Assembly: GCF_001941825.1 (NCBI RefSeq)
Contig: NZ_CP019038.1
Span: forward strand, 3,472,001-3,536,000
DNA length: 64,000 nt
Source of the DNA: Massilia putida
GTDB taxonomy: Bacteria; Pseudomonadota; Gammaproteobacteria; Burkholderiales; Burkholderiaceae_D
Reading direction: 5' to 3'
Position 1 is the stretch's first letter; the number at the start of each line of letters is the position of its first letter. Made by a program: the position numbers and the translations under genes. The notes under the pieces were generated by a model. The model was not told where the DNA came from. It was given only the letters and a program-made list of their open reading frames with translations, and made no database searches. This document shows, in pieces, positions 30,917 through 39,911 of the stretch.

Positions 30917-31186
30917 ATGTTATTCATTATCTGGATCGTTGTCGGTGGTGTGCTCGGCTGGCTCGCCAGCATGGTCATGAAGACGGATGCTGAGCAAGGC
31001 ATGATTCTCAATGTCGTGGTTGGTATCGTGGGAGCCTTCCTGGGTGGCTGGCTGCTGTCTCCGCTGTTCGGCAGCGGCACCATCAATTCCGACGACTTCA
31101 GCGTATCGTCGCTGCTGGTGTCGTTCCTGGGTGCTGTGATTCTGCTCGCAATCGTGAATCTGCTGCGTCGCGGCCGCGTCCGCTAA
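30917..31186 (+). CDS. GlsB/YeaQ/YmgE family stress-response membrane protein
   Basis: This 89-residue protein has three hydrophobic segments ('IIWIVVGGVLGWLASMVMKT', 'ILNVVVGIVGAFLGGWLL', 'LLVSFLGAVILLAIVNLLRRGR'), the transglycosylase-associated/YmgE pattern. GAGGAGG lies just before the ATG, a strong ribosome-binding site. Homologues are induced by osmotic, acid or stationary-phase stress, but their mechanism is unclear. It diverges from the glycine-zipper stress protein across 273 bases. Confidence 0.9.
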   Translation: MLFIIWIVVGGVLGWLASMVMKTDAEQGMILNVVVGIVGAFLGGWLLSPLFGSGTINSDDFSVSSLLVSFLGAVILLAIVNLLRRGRVR

Positions 31187-31207
31187 GAAGGTGCAAGCCC
31201 CACTTTG

Positions 31208-31238
31208 AAAACCAACGTCGGCTGGCGTTGGTTTTTTT
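31208..31238 (+). terminator. Rho-independent terminator after the YmgE-type gene
   Basis: AAAACCAACG, an 8-base loop, CGTTGGTTTT and further Ts form a hairpin with a T-tract. It lies 21 bases after the stop and 19 bases before the cardiolipin synthase start. Confidence 0.85.
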
Positions 31239-31257
31239 ACGTCTTCAAGTCGAGCTC

Positions 31258-32535
31258 ATGCGTATCAAACGTTCCATCGTCGTCCTCATCACCTGCATCG
31301 CCACCCTGGCGGCAGGCTTGCTCGTACTGAACTTTTCGCCCGGCGAAAAGAAGATCGACACCCAACTGACCCGGCTCTACGACACGGGCGATCCGCAGTT
31401 CCGCCGCTCGCTGGGCGTGCTGCTGGGCCCGCCCATCGTCGAGGGCAACAAGGCCGACGTGCTGCTCAACGGCGACCGGATTTTCCCCGCCATGCTGGAC
31501 GCGATCCGCTCGGCGCGACAATCGATCAACTTCGAAACCTATATCTATTGGGAAGGCACGATCGGCCGCGAATTCACGGAAGCGCTGTCGGAACGGGCGC
31601 GCGCCGGCGTCAAGGTGCACGTGCTGCTCGACTGGATCGGCAGCATGAAGATCGACGACGCCTCGCTCGACCAGATGCGCCGCGCCGGCGTGCAGGTGCA
31701 CCGCTACCACAAGCCCGTCTGGTGGAAGCTGGCGCGCCTGAACAACCGCACGCACCGCAAACTCCTGATCGTCGACGGCAAGGTCGGCTTCACGGGCGGC
31801 GTCGGCATCGCCGACAAATGGCGCGGCAACGCCCAGGACCCCGACCATTGGCGCGATTCCCACTTCCGCGTCGAAGGCCCCGTCGTCGGGCAGATGCAGG
31901 CCGTGTTCAACGACAACTGGACGAAGGCGACGGGCGAGGTGCTCGACGGCCCCGCTTACTTCCCGGCGCTCGTCGCGCAAGGCGATATGCCCGCGCAGAT
32001 GTTCTCCAGCTCGCCCACGGGCGGCAGCGAGAGCATGCACCTGATGTACCTGCTCGCCATCACGGCCGCGCGCCACAGCATCCACCTGTCGAACTCGTAC
32101 TTCGTGCCGGACAAGCTGGCCGTCAAGGCGCTCATCGCGGCCGCGAAACGCGGCGTCGACGTGCGCATCATCACGCCCGGACCGATCATCGATTCCGACG
32201 TCGTGCGCGCCGCCTCGCGCGAGCGCTGGGGAGAACTGTTAGCGGCCGGTATCAGGATGGCCGAGTACCAGCCGACGATGTACCACGTGAAGGCGCTGAT
32301 CGTGGATTCGCTGCTCGTCTCCGTGGGGTCCACCAATTTCGACAACCGCTCGTTCATCCTCAACGACGAGGCGAACCTGAACGTGCTCGATGCCGGCTTC
32401 GCCCGGCAGCAAGAGGCCGTGTTCGACGACGACTGGAAGCACGCGCGTCCGGTCACGTTGCAGGCGTGGCAAAATCGGCCGTTCACGGAAAAGATCGGCG
32501 GCATGCTGGCGGACCTGATCGGGGCGCAGCTGTAA
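31258..32535 (+). CDS. Phospholipase D-type cardiolipin synthase
   Basis: The 425-residue protein has an N-terminal hydrophobic anchor (about 5-24) and two HKD catalytic motifs: 'THRKLLIVDGKVGFTGG' near residue 170 and 'YHVKALIVDSLLVSVGSTNFDNRSF' near 345. The arrangement matches bacterial ClsA/ClsB/ClsC-type synthases, which join two phosphatidylglycerols, or PG and PE, into cardiolipin at the inner membrane. The ATG at 31258 precedes the anchor. Which Cls subtype it is cannot be settled by eye. Confidence 0.92.
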   Translation: MRIKRSIVVLITCIATLAAGLLVLNFSPGEKKIDTQLTRLYDTGDPQFRRSLGVLLGPPIVEGNKADVLLNGDRIFPAMLDAIRSARQSINFETYIYWEGTIGREFTEALSERARAGVKVHVLLDWIGSMKIDDASLDQMRRAGVQVHRYHKPVWWKLARLNNRTHRKLLIVDGKVGFTGGVGIADKWRGNAQDPDHWRDSHFRVEGPVVGQMQAVFNDNWTKATGEVLDGPAYFPALVAQGDMPAQMFSSSPTGGSESMHLMYLLAITAARHSIHLSNSYFVPDKLAVKALIAAAKRGVDVRIITPGPIIDSDVVRAASRERWGELLAAGIRMAEYQPTMYHVKALIVDSLLVSVGSTNFDNRSFILNDEANLNVLDAGFARQQEAVFDDDWKHARPVTLQAWQNRPFTEKIGGMLADLIGAQL

Positions 32536-32553
32536 CCGGACGAAGGACAAGCC

Positions 32554-34713
32554 ATGAAAAAAACGCTTCTCTCGCTCGCCATCCTCGCCACCTTCGCCGC
32601 GCACGCCGACGAAGGCATGTGGATGCCGCAGCAGTTGCCGCAAGTCGCGAAGCAACTCAAGGCCGACGGCCTCAAGCTCGATCCGGCGGCGCTCACCCGG
32701 CTGACCGACTTCCCGATGGGCGCCATCGTGAGCCTGGGCGGCTGCTCGGCGTCGTTCGTGTCGCCGCAAGGCCTCGTGATCACGAATCACCACTGCGTGT
32801 ACAACAGCGTGGCCGTCAACTCGACGCCGCAGCGCGACCTGCTCGCCGACGGCTTCCTGGCGCGGACGATGGCCGACGAATTGCCGGCCGCGCCGGGCAG
32901 CCGCGTGTTCGTCACGGAGGAAGTCGCCAACGTCAGCAACCGCGTCGTTTCTCCCGACGTCGCCAGGCTGACGGGCAAGGCGCGCCTGGACGCGATGGAG
33001 AAGAACCAGAAATCCCTCGTCGCGGAATGCGAGAAGGAAGCCGGATACCGCTGCACCGTCGCGAGCTTCTACGGCGGCCTGGAGTTCTACCGTATCAAAC
33101 AGCTGGAGATCCGCGACGTGCGCCTCGTGCACGCGCCCCCGGTCGGCATCGGCAAGTTCGGCGGCGACCTCGACAACTGGATGTGGCCGCGCCACACCGG
33201 CGACTACGGCTTTTATCGCGCCTACGTCAGCAAGGATGGAAAAGCCGCGGACTACGCGAAGGACAACGTCCCGTACCGTCCGAAGCTGTGGTTGAGAATC
33301 GCTCAAGACGGCGTGCGCGAAGGCGATTTCGTCATGGCCCTCGGCTACCCGGGCCGCACGAACCGCCACCGCCTGCCGTCCGAAGTGGCGTTCACGTTCG
33401 ACTGGAATTATCCCGCGTTCGTGAAGGCGTCCGGCGAAACGCTGGCCATCATCGAACGCGAGACGAAGAACGATCCGGCCGCGCACCTGAAGTACGCGGG
33501 CCAGATCGCGAGCGTCAACAACTACTACAAGAACCGCAAAGGCATGCTCGCAAGCTACGAAGGCAGCGACATCCTCGCGCGCAAGACGGCCGAGCACAAT
33601 GCGCTGAAGGCCTGGGTGAATGCGAACCCGCAGCGCAAGGCGGCATTCGGCGCCGACATCGACGCGGCCGAGCAGCTGATCGCCAAACGCGACGCGCAGA
33701 CGAAGCGCGAATTCTTCCTCGGCTATTCGATGCCGCGCTTCCTGAATTCGGCGCGCACCCTGTACCGCCTGGCCAACGAGCGCACGAAGCCGGACATCGA
33801 ACGCAAGTCGGGCTACCAGGAACGCGACGTGCCGCGCCTGACGTCCGTCATCGGCGGCCAGGACCGCACGTACGACGAAAAAGTCGACAAGGTCCTCGTG
33901 CTGAACTTCCTGAAGCAGTACAACGCGCAGCCTCTCGACCAACACGACGCCGCGTTCGACAGTGCGCTGGGCATCAGGCCGGGCATGGGCGAGGCCGAGC
34001 TGAAGGCGCTGCTCGACCGCATCTATGCCGGCTCGCAGCTGCAGAACAAGGACGTGCGCACCGCGTGGCTGACCAAGACCCCGCAGGATTTCAAAGCCAG
34101 CAACGACAGCTTCATCAAGGCCGCCGTCGCCATGTACGACGCGGACATGAAGCACGAGGCCGAAGAAGACGAGCTGGCCGGGAACATCCAGAAGGCCTAC
34201 GCCAGCTACATGAAGGCCAAGATCGCCTACATGCACGGCAAGGGGCAAGCCGTCTACCCGGATGCGAACAGCACCCTGCGCGTCACCTTCGGCAACGTCA
34301 GGGGCCGCGACTACGGCGCCGACGGCACCGGGTCCTGGACCGCGTTCACGACCGTGAGAGGCGTCGTCGCCAAGCACACGGGCGAAGGCGAGTTCAATGC
34401 CCCGGAACGCCAGCTGGCCGCGATCCGCGCGAAGGACTTCGGCCGCTGGACCGACCCGATACTGAAGACCGTGCCCGTCGACTTCCTCGCCACGCTGGAC
34501 ATCACGGGCGGTAACTCAGGGTCGGCCGCGCTCAACGCGCGCGGCGAACTGGTGGGCCTCGCGTTCGACGGCACGCTCGATTCCATCATCTCCGACTGGG
34601 ATTTCAATCCGCGCGCCACGCGCGACATCCAGGTCGACATCCGCTACATCCTGTGGAATATGGAGAAGGTGGACCACGCCGACAACCTGCTGAAGGAAAT
34701 GGGCGTGTTCTGA
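32554..34713 (+). CDS. S46 family dipeptidyl-peptidase (DPP7-like)
   Basis: The 719-residue exported protease has a signal peptide ending AHA and then 'DEGMWMPQQLP'. The catalytic His lies in 'ITNHHCVYNSV' (79/80) and the nucleophile Ser655 in 'ITGGNSGSAALN'. The specificity position after 'LAFD' is Gly673, as in DPP7-type enzymes that prefer hydrophobic P1 residues; DPP11-type enzymes carry Arg there. It would release dipeptides from peptides in the periplasm. It starts 18 bases after the cardiolipin synthase gene, so they may be co-transcribed. Confidence 0.93.
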   Translation: MKKTLLSLAILATFAAHADEGMWMPQQLPQVAKQLKADGLKLDPAALTRLTDFPMGAIVSLGGCSASFVSPQGLVITNHHCVYNSVAVNSTPQRDLLADGFLARTMADELPAAPGSRVFVTEEVANVSNRVVSPDVARLTGKARLDAMEKNQKSLVAECEKEAGYRCTVASFYGGLEFYRIKQLEIRDVRLVHAPPVGIGKFGGDLDNWMWPRHTGDYGFYRAYVSKDGKAADYAKDNVPYRPKLWLRIAQDGVREGDFVMALGYPGRTNRHRLPSEVAFTFDWNYPAFVKASGETLAIIERETKNDPAAHLKYAGQIASVNNYYKNRKGMLASYEGSDILARKTAEHNALKAWVNANPQRKAAFGADIDAAEQLIAKRDAQTKREFFLGYSMPRFLNSARTLYRLANERTKPDIERKSGYQERDVPRLTSVIGGQDRTYDEKVDKVLVLNFLKQYNAQPLDQHDAAFDSALGIRPGMGEAELKALLDRIYAGSQLQNKDVRTAWLTKTPQDFKASNDSFIKAAVAMYDADMKHEAEEDELAGNIQKAYASYMKAKIAYMHGKGQAVYPDANSTLRVTFGNVRGRDYGADGTGSWTAFTTVRGVVAKHTGEGEFNAPERQLAAIRAKDFGRWTDPILKTVPVDFLATLDITGGNSGSAALNARGELVGLAFDGTLDSIISDWDFNPRATRDIQVDIRYILWNMEKVDHADNLLKEMGVF

Positions 34714-34724
34714 CGCTCCGGCGG

Positions 34725-35957
34725 TCAATCCGCCTCGACTTTGGACCGCTGCAGCGAGTTCTCGAGTTCGGCCATGCCGGTCGGCAGGTCCACTGTCGCG
34801 CCCAGGTCGCGCATCGTGCTGCCCAGCGCGTGCACCGTGCGGAACAGGTGGTGCGCGCGGCATTGCTCACCCATCTGCCCGATCCTAACGATCGGCAGCC
34901 CGAAGGAACCCGAGATCTCGACCTGGTAGCGGCTGGAGATCGTGGAGCAGACGGCCTGGTTGGTGACGCCATCCGGCAGATTGATCCCGACGACGGAGTT
35001 GAGCCGCGATTCCGCGGGTGCGAACAGGGACAGGCCCATCGCCTCGATGCTGTGTTGCAGCGCGGTCGAGCAACGCAGGTGGCGCGCAAACCTGACCGGC
35101 AGCGTTTCCTCGCACACCAGGCGCAACGCCTCGTGCAGCGCCAGCACGCCCGACACCGGCGCCGTGTAGTGGTACGACGCCTTATGCCAGAAATTCTCGG
35201 CCAGCAGGGCGTCCAGGCACCAGTGGGTATTGGGCGTCGGCCGTTCGCGGATACGGCTCCACGCGGCATCGGAGAACGCGAGCAGCGATACGCCGGGAAT
35301 CGACGACAAGCCTTTCTGGCCGCCGGTAATCACGGCATCCACCTGCCAGTTGTCCATCTCGAACGGCGTCGTGCTGAGCGTGCACACGGCGTCGACGATG
35401 ACCAGGCATCCCCGCGATTTCGCCAGCCGCGCGATGTTGTTCACGTCGTTGTTGAACGTGGTGTTGGACGTCTCGCCCTGGACGAGCGTCAGGCAGTGGG
35501 GCCGGTGTTGATCGAGCAGCTCTTCCAGCCGTTCCAGCGACATCGAATGCGGAAAGATCTCGTTCATGGTGACGACGTCCGCCCCCGCGCGGCGGCTCAT
35601 CTCCGCCATCCTGCCGCTGAAGAATCCGTTGCAGATCGACAGCACGCGGGTGCCGGGCCAGACGAGATTGCAGATCGCCATTTCCATCGCGGCCGATCCG
35701 GGCCCGGCCACCCCCAACACCCAGTTGGAGCGGGTCTGGAAGACATACCTGGCCATGTCCTTCACCTGGCTGATGATCTTCGCCATAGTCTCGCCCAGAT
35801 GGTTGATGACCAGCGAATTCGCCCGGGCGACCGCGCTCGGGATCGGCACCGGACCGGCGCCCATCATCAGTAAGGGATCGTCCGGCAGGATAGCGCTCAG
35901 ATATTCGACCTGCGGAGGGCGGATTTCGTCATGGGTTGACTGGGGCTGTGTGTTCAT
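34725..35957 (-). CDS. PLP-dependent aminotransferase, class V (alanine-glyoxylate type)
   Basis: The 410-residue class V aminotransferase opens with 'LLMMGAGPVPIPSAVARANS', has 'GVAGPGSAAMEMAICNLVWPGTRVL', the cofactor-contacting Asp in 'LVIVDAVCTLSTTP' and the Schiff-base Lys in 'ITGGQKGLSSIPGVSLLAFS'. Relatives are alanine/serine-glyoxylate and pyridoxamine-pyruvate aminotransferases. Specificity is unknown. It is convergent with the S46 peptidase gene (11 bases apart) and has no metabolic neighbours pointing to a substrate. Confidence 0.85.
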   Translation of the reverse strand: MNTQPQSTHDEIRPPQVEYLSAILPDDPLLMMGAGPVPIPSAVARANSLVINHLGETMAKIISQVKDMARYVFQTRSNWVLGVAGPGSAAMEMAICNLVWPGTRVLSICNGFFSGRMAEMSRRAGADVVTMNEIFPHSMSLERLEELLDQHRPHCLTLVQGETSNTTFNNDVNNIARLAKSRGCLVIVDAVCTLSTTPFEMDNWQVDAVITGGQKGLSSIPGVSLLAFSDAAWSRIRERPTPNTHWCLDALLAENFWHKASYHYTAPVSGVLALHEALRLVCEETLPVRFARHLRCSTALQHSIEAMGLSLFAPAESRLNSVVGINLPDGVTNQAVCSTISSRYQVEISGSFGLPIVRIGQMGEQCRAHHLFRTVHALGSTMRDLGATVDLPTGMAELENSLQRSKVEAD

Positions 35958-36119
35958 GGTGGGGCCTTCGTCGCGTTAACAGTCGAACAAGTGTACCAAG
36001 TATTCCATCCGCGCCATCTGCATCTCATACCGCGCAATGCGCAGTCCATGCCATCGGGCCTGCCGGGGTCACGCCATCCCTTTACACTGCCTGCATATTA
36101 CGCATAAGGAGAATGGCAA

Positions 36120-37214
36120 ATGAAGCAGATCTGGATCTGGTGCTGGGCCCTGCTCGGCATCGCATGCGCGGACGTGCGCGCGCAGGACGACGCGAAGGCG
36201 CAGGCGTGGACGCAGGCCCGCGCCATCGTGGCGGACCTCGACAAGATCGTCGCGCCGCACGGCGTGCAGGAGTCGTACAAGACGCGCATCGGCGGCATCG
36301 ACCAATGGCTCACCGTGCGCGGCCAGGAACGCGACAACCCGATGATCCTGTTCGTCCACGGCGGTCCCGCGTCGCCCGTCACGCCGACCCTGTGGCAGTT
36401 CGAGCGCCCGCTCGAGGAATACTTCACCATCGCGAACTGGGACCAGCGCGGCGCCGGCAAGACGTATGGCGAGGCCGAGCCAAGCAAGGTCGCGGACACG
36501 ATCCACATCGACCGCTACGTCGACGACGCCATCGAAGTGGCCGAGCACCTGCGCCGGCGCTACGGCAAGAAGAAGTTGATCCTGATGGGCCATAGCTGGG
36601 GCACCATCGTGGCCATGAAGGCGGCGCTGAAGCGTCCGGACCTGTTCTATGCCTACGTCGGCATCGGCCAGGTGATCAGCGTACGCGAGAACAAACGCAT
36701 CAGCTTCGACTACGCGCTGGAGCAGGCGAAGGCGCACGACAACGAGGAAGCGCTGCGTGATCTGCAGTCGATCGCGCCCTACCCCGGCAACCAGCCGATC
36801 ACGCGCGAGCGCATCATTGTGGCGCGCAAATGGCCGCAGTACTACGGCGGCTTGAGCGCGTACCGCAGCGAGTCCGCCTATTATTTCGACGGCCCGCGCC
36901 TGTCGCCGGAATACGATGCGAAACAGGCGAAGGACATCGACCAGGGCAGCCTGCTCACGCTGGGGCGCATCCTGCCGGAGTTCGTGCAGGTGGACTTTAC
37001 GGACGTGAAGACGTTCCCGATCCCGGTGGTGATGTTCCTCGGCCGGCACGATTACACGACGCCGACGGCGCCGACCGCCGCATGGCTGGCGCAGGTGAAG
37101 GCGCCGTCGAAACAGGCCGTGTGGTTCGAGCGCTCGGCACACATGATCCCGTGGGAGGAGCCGGGGAAAACTCTGGTCAGCCTGTTGACCTACGTGAGGC
37201 CGCTGGCCCGGTAG
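36120..37214 (+). CDS. Secreted alpha/beta hydrolase (proline iminopeptidase-like)
   Basis: The 364-residue protein has a short signal peptide (cleavage near 'VRA-QD') and an alpha/beta-hydrolase domain. 'ILFVHGGPASPVTP' forms the oxyanion region, 'LMGHSWGTIVAMKAA' gives the nucleophile Ser, 'FLGRHDYTTP' the acid and 'RSAHMIPWEEP' the His. The HGGPG-like motif is typical of proline iminopeptidases (S33). AAGGAGAAT precedes the ATG. With the S46 peptidase nearby it may belong to periplasmic peptide breakdown, which is inference. Confidence 0.88.
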   Translation: MKQIWIWCWALLGIACADVRAQDDAKAQAWTQARAIVADLDKIVAPHGVQESYKTRIGGIDQWLTVRGQERDNPMILFVHGGPASPVTPTLWQFERPLEEYFTIANWDQRGAGKTYGEAEPSKVADTIHIDRYVDDAIEVAEHLRRRYGKKKLILMGHSWGTIVAMKAALKRPDLFYAYVGIGQVISVRENKRISFDYALEQAKAHDNEEALRDLQSIAPYPGNQPITRERIIVARKWPQYYGGLSAYRSESAYYFDGPRLSPEYDAKQAKDIDQGSLLTLGRILPEFVQVDFTDVKTFPIPVVMFLGRHDYTTPTAPTAAWLAQVKAPSKQAVWFERSAHMIPWEEPGKTLVSLLTYVRPLAR

Positions 37215-37220
37215 GCACCT

Positions 37221-37367
37221 GTCATTCCCGGCATTGCCGGAAATGACTTCCCGCGCACGCGGGAATCCATGCTGATTTTCCGAAGCCGGATGACTGGAGA
37301 TAGCGCAGCGTTCCGATATACGGAATTCTGTCACTCAGCATGGTTCCCCGCTTTCGCGGGGACGACG
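37221..37367. repeat. Family B inverted repeats between hydrolase and permease genes
   Basis: The block contains GTCATTCCCGGCATTGCCGG with AAATGAC, then TTCCCGCGCACGCGGGAA, and a third hairpin TCCCCGCTTTCGCGGGGA at about 37345-37362. It sits between convergent genes. The sequence between the hairpins encodes nothing recognisable. Confidence 0.65.
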
Positions 37368-37374
37368 ATCGGCG

Positions 37375-38862
37375 TCAGTGCACCAACTCCACCTGCGCCG
37401 CATCCACCTTGTTCAACCGGCTGTTGTGGATCCCGTAGCCAAAATAGGTGAGCACGGCCACCGTCATCCAGATGGCAAACACCGTATAGGTCGTGCTGGA
37501 CAGCCCGCCCACGAGGTACAGGCAGGCGAGGATCGACAGGCCCGGCACCAGGTAAGGCCCGAACGGCACGCGGAACCCTTTGCGCCCCGTGTCGCCCTGC
37601 TTGCGGCGGATGACCGGCACGGCGATCGACACGACGATGAACGCGACCAGCGTGCCCATGCTCACCATGTCCCACAGGAAGGTGGAGTCGACCAGACCCG
37701 CCACGAGCCCCACGGCGATGCTGACGATGAGCGTGTTCGTCACCGGCGACTGCGTGCGTGGGTTGACCTTGCGGAAGGCTTTCGGCACGAGGCCGTCCTT
37801 GGCGATGGCGTACAGGATGCGCGTCTGGCCGTAGATGGTCACCAGCGTCACGGAGAACACGGAGATGACGGCGCCGGCCGACAGCACCAGCGTCGGCCAC
37901 GCCTTGCCGGTCACGTGCTGCAGGATCACGGCGAGGCCTGCTTCCTGGCCCGCGAACATCGACGCCGGCTGGGCGCCCAGGGCGGCGATCGCCACCAGCA
38001 TGTAGAACACCGTGACGATGCCGAGGGCGGCCAGGATGCCGATCGGGACGTCGCGCGTGGGGTCCTTGACCTCTTCGCCGGCCGTGGCGATGGTGTCCAG
38101 GCCGATGAACGAAAAGAACACCGTGCCCGCGGCCGCCGTCACGCCGGCCAGGCCGCCGATGCCCTTGCCGTTTGCCGGCCAGACGAACGGGTGGAAGTTG
38201 TGGATGTCGAAGCCGGACAGCGCGATCGCGGAAAAGAACACGAGGATCGCCAGCTTGATGAGCACCGTGATGGCGTTCGTCGTGGCCGATTCCTTGGTGC
38301 CGCGGATCAGCAGCACGCAGCACAGCACGACCAGCAGGATCGGCGGCAGGTTGATATGGCCGGCGTGGATCTCGACGCCGCCGGTCTTGCCCGCGACGAT
38401 CAGGGGCGAGCGCAGCGCGTCGGGAATCTGCCAGCCGAGCGCGTTCTGCAGGAAGTTATTCAGGTAATCCGACCAGCCGATGGCCGTCGCGCTGGCGGCG
38501 AGGCCGTATTCCAGCAGCAGGCAGGCCGCGACGATGAAGGCGGCGAACTCGCCCACGGTGGCGTAGGCGAACGAATACGAGGAGCCGGCGGCGGGCACGC
38601 GGTTGGCCAGTTCGGCATAGCACAGCGCCGTGAGGCCCGCCGTGATGGCGGCCATCAGGAACGACAGCACGACGGCCGGACCGGCCTTCGGCACGGCTTC
38701 GACCATCGTGAAGAAGATGCCGGTGCCGATCGTGGCGCCGACGCCGATCATGGTCAGGGGAAACAAGCCCAGCGAACGGTCCAGGGCGGGGGCATGGCCG
38801 TCATCGAGCTTGTGCTCGGACGTCTTGGTGCGGATGAGCTTTTGGCCCAGGGTCTGCTTCAT
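37375..38862 (-). CDS. APC-superfamily cationic amino-acid permease, copy 1
   Basis: The 495-residue inner-membrane transporter has about 12-14 helices. 'LFPLTMIGVGATIGTGIFFTM' contains the GxG motif of TM1 that binds the amino-acid backbone. Resemblance to the CAT/YfnA group suggests basic amino acids such as arginine, supported by the AST genes beyond. The start at 38862 has GGAGG four bases upstream. It is almost identical to 48737-50224, differing at roughly a dozen residues, half of them in the last eight. Similarity stops at the ends of the coding region. Confidence 0.93.
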   Translation of the reverse strand: MKQTLGQKLIRTKTSEHKLDDGHAPALDRSLGLFPLTMIGVGATIGTGIFFTMVEAVPKAGPAVVLSFLMAAITAGLTALCYAELANRVPAAGSSYSFAYATVGEFAAFIVAACLLLEYGLAASATAIGWSDYLNNFLQNALGWQIPDALRSPLIVAGKTGGVEIHAGHINLPPILLVVLCCVLLIRGTKESATTNAITVLIKLAILVFFSAIALSGFDIHNFHPFVWPANGKGIGGLAGVTAAAGTVFFSFIGLDTIATAGEEVKDPTRDVPIGILAALGIVTVFYMLVAIAALGAQPASMFAGQEAGLAVILQHVTGKAWPTLVLSAGAVISVFSVTLVTIYGQTRILYAIAKDGLVPKAFRKVNPRTQSPVTNTLIVSIAVGLVAGLVDSTFLWDMVSMGTLVAFIVVSIAVPVIRRKQGDTGRKGFRVPFGPYLVPGLSILACLYLVGGLSSTTYTVFAIWMTVAVLTYFGYGIHNSRLNKVDAAQVELVH

Positions 38863-39563
38863 GCTGCCTCCTCGACGAACTGGATCGTCCCGGGGCCGGG
38901 CCCCTTGCGTGCGCCGGAACATCCGAACGACAGGAGAGCCGGCCCGGGAACGGCGACCGGTCTACCGCCTGCCGTCACCGTCTTGGGTATTCGTACCTGG
39001 ACGCGGTCCGACAACGCAGCATTGCTCATGCACGACAACAGTCTCCTCAGTGCTTCCATTTTTTCTTTCGGTGTTGGAATGTTGAAACGATGTGGATGGT
39101 TACGACGCGGCACTTTCCCGCCGAGGTGGCCGCGTCCGTCGACAACGTGTTTCGTTGTTGGCGTCATCGGCGCGGCCGCGCCGGCAGACGCAGCCTGCCG
39201 GGTGCGGAAACGTGCGTACAGGGATGGGTCGGCGCCGGGCCCGGGCGCCGCAAGCGCCTCCGCTTTACTTACCGGGGCCATTGGTTGCGCGTCGCTTGAC
39301 GAGAAATAACGGTGAACCGGAAGGCGCGGACATGTCAGTTTCTCATTCGAAACCAATGTGCCGCGGAACCGAAGACCGGGAAGAAGGCCATGCATCGAGC
39401 TTGTCTGAGCTATTCATCGGTCTTTGATCATCCATAGGCGCAATCGGCACGAACATGGTGGAGCAGGGTCTGGCCGGTCATAGCACGCCCCGGCGCAGCA
39501 ACGTACTTGCGTTCAAGAAAAAACTCCCTGCCCATCTTAACGGTCATGCCCGCCCTGCATACA

Positions 39564-39577
39564 TCGAAATTGCGACG
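39564..39577 (-). promoter_or_regulatory. Candidate ArgR half-site 1
   Basis: The minus strand reads CGTCGCAATTTCGA, identical to the site at 40945. It resembles the published Pseudomonas ArgR half-site TGTCGC-N8-AA except at the first base and the trailing AA. It lies about 350 bases upstream of the regulator gene. Confidence 0.45.
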
Positions 39578-39666
39578 ATAAATGTCAAAAATCGTAGGGT
39601 CGCGCAGCGCGCGGGGCGCGCCCTTGGCGGGCTAGCACAAAGCGGCAGCTATTTCCTGACATTTGC

Positions 39667-39680
39667 CGTCGCTATTTCGA
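39667..39680 (+). promoter_or_regulatory. Candidate ArgR half-site 2
   Basis: CGTCGCTATTTCGA differs by one base from the copies at 39564 and 40945. Together with flanks, 39665-39686 matches 40943-40964 at all but two positions. It lies about 240 bases before the regulator gene, suggesting autoregulation. Confidence 0.45.
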
Positions 39681-39911
39681 TAGATCAAAAGAATGTAGAG
39701 CACATAAGATTCATACAGGCATATTTTCTTCGACGCAAGATCCTGACCAGCCCTAACCATGTGGATGCAATGCAACTCTGCGCAGGGATTCGCTGACTGC
39801 GCTGTCGCTCGCGTGCGCATTGCAATACGACCGGCAATGAACCGATGACTAGCATCAAACAGCGCGACGCTACCGCTCTCCACCTCGCGCGACCACCAGT
39901 GCCTCCCTCTC

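Larger units (their letters stand above)
38863..39911. other. Gene-poor 1-kb region upstream of permease copy 1 and the regulator
   Basis: No frame here shows recognisable protein sequence. The right part (about 39560-39720) is more AT-rich and carries two copies of the CGTCGC(A/T)ATTTCGA motif in opposite orientation (39564-39577 minus, 39667-39680 plus). It probably holds the divergent promoters of the permease and regulator genes. The remainder shows no clear feature. Confidence 0.5.

Noticed and set aside
37378..39309. A 643-codon plus-strand frame opposite permease copy 1
   Set aside because: The same frame recurs opposite copy 2 only because the permease DNA is duplicated; it has no protein-like hydrophobic or motif pattern.
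38859..39395. A 178-codon minus-strand frame upstream of permease copy 1
   Set aside because: Composition is atypical, it overlaps the permease start in another frame, and no domain is recognisable.
39455..39796. A 113-codon plus-strand frame upstream of the regulator
   Set aside because: No recognisable domain and no good ribosome-binding site, and it overlaps candidate regulatory motifs.
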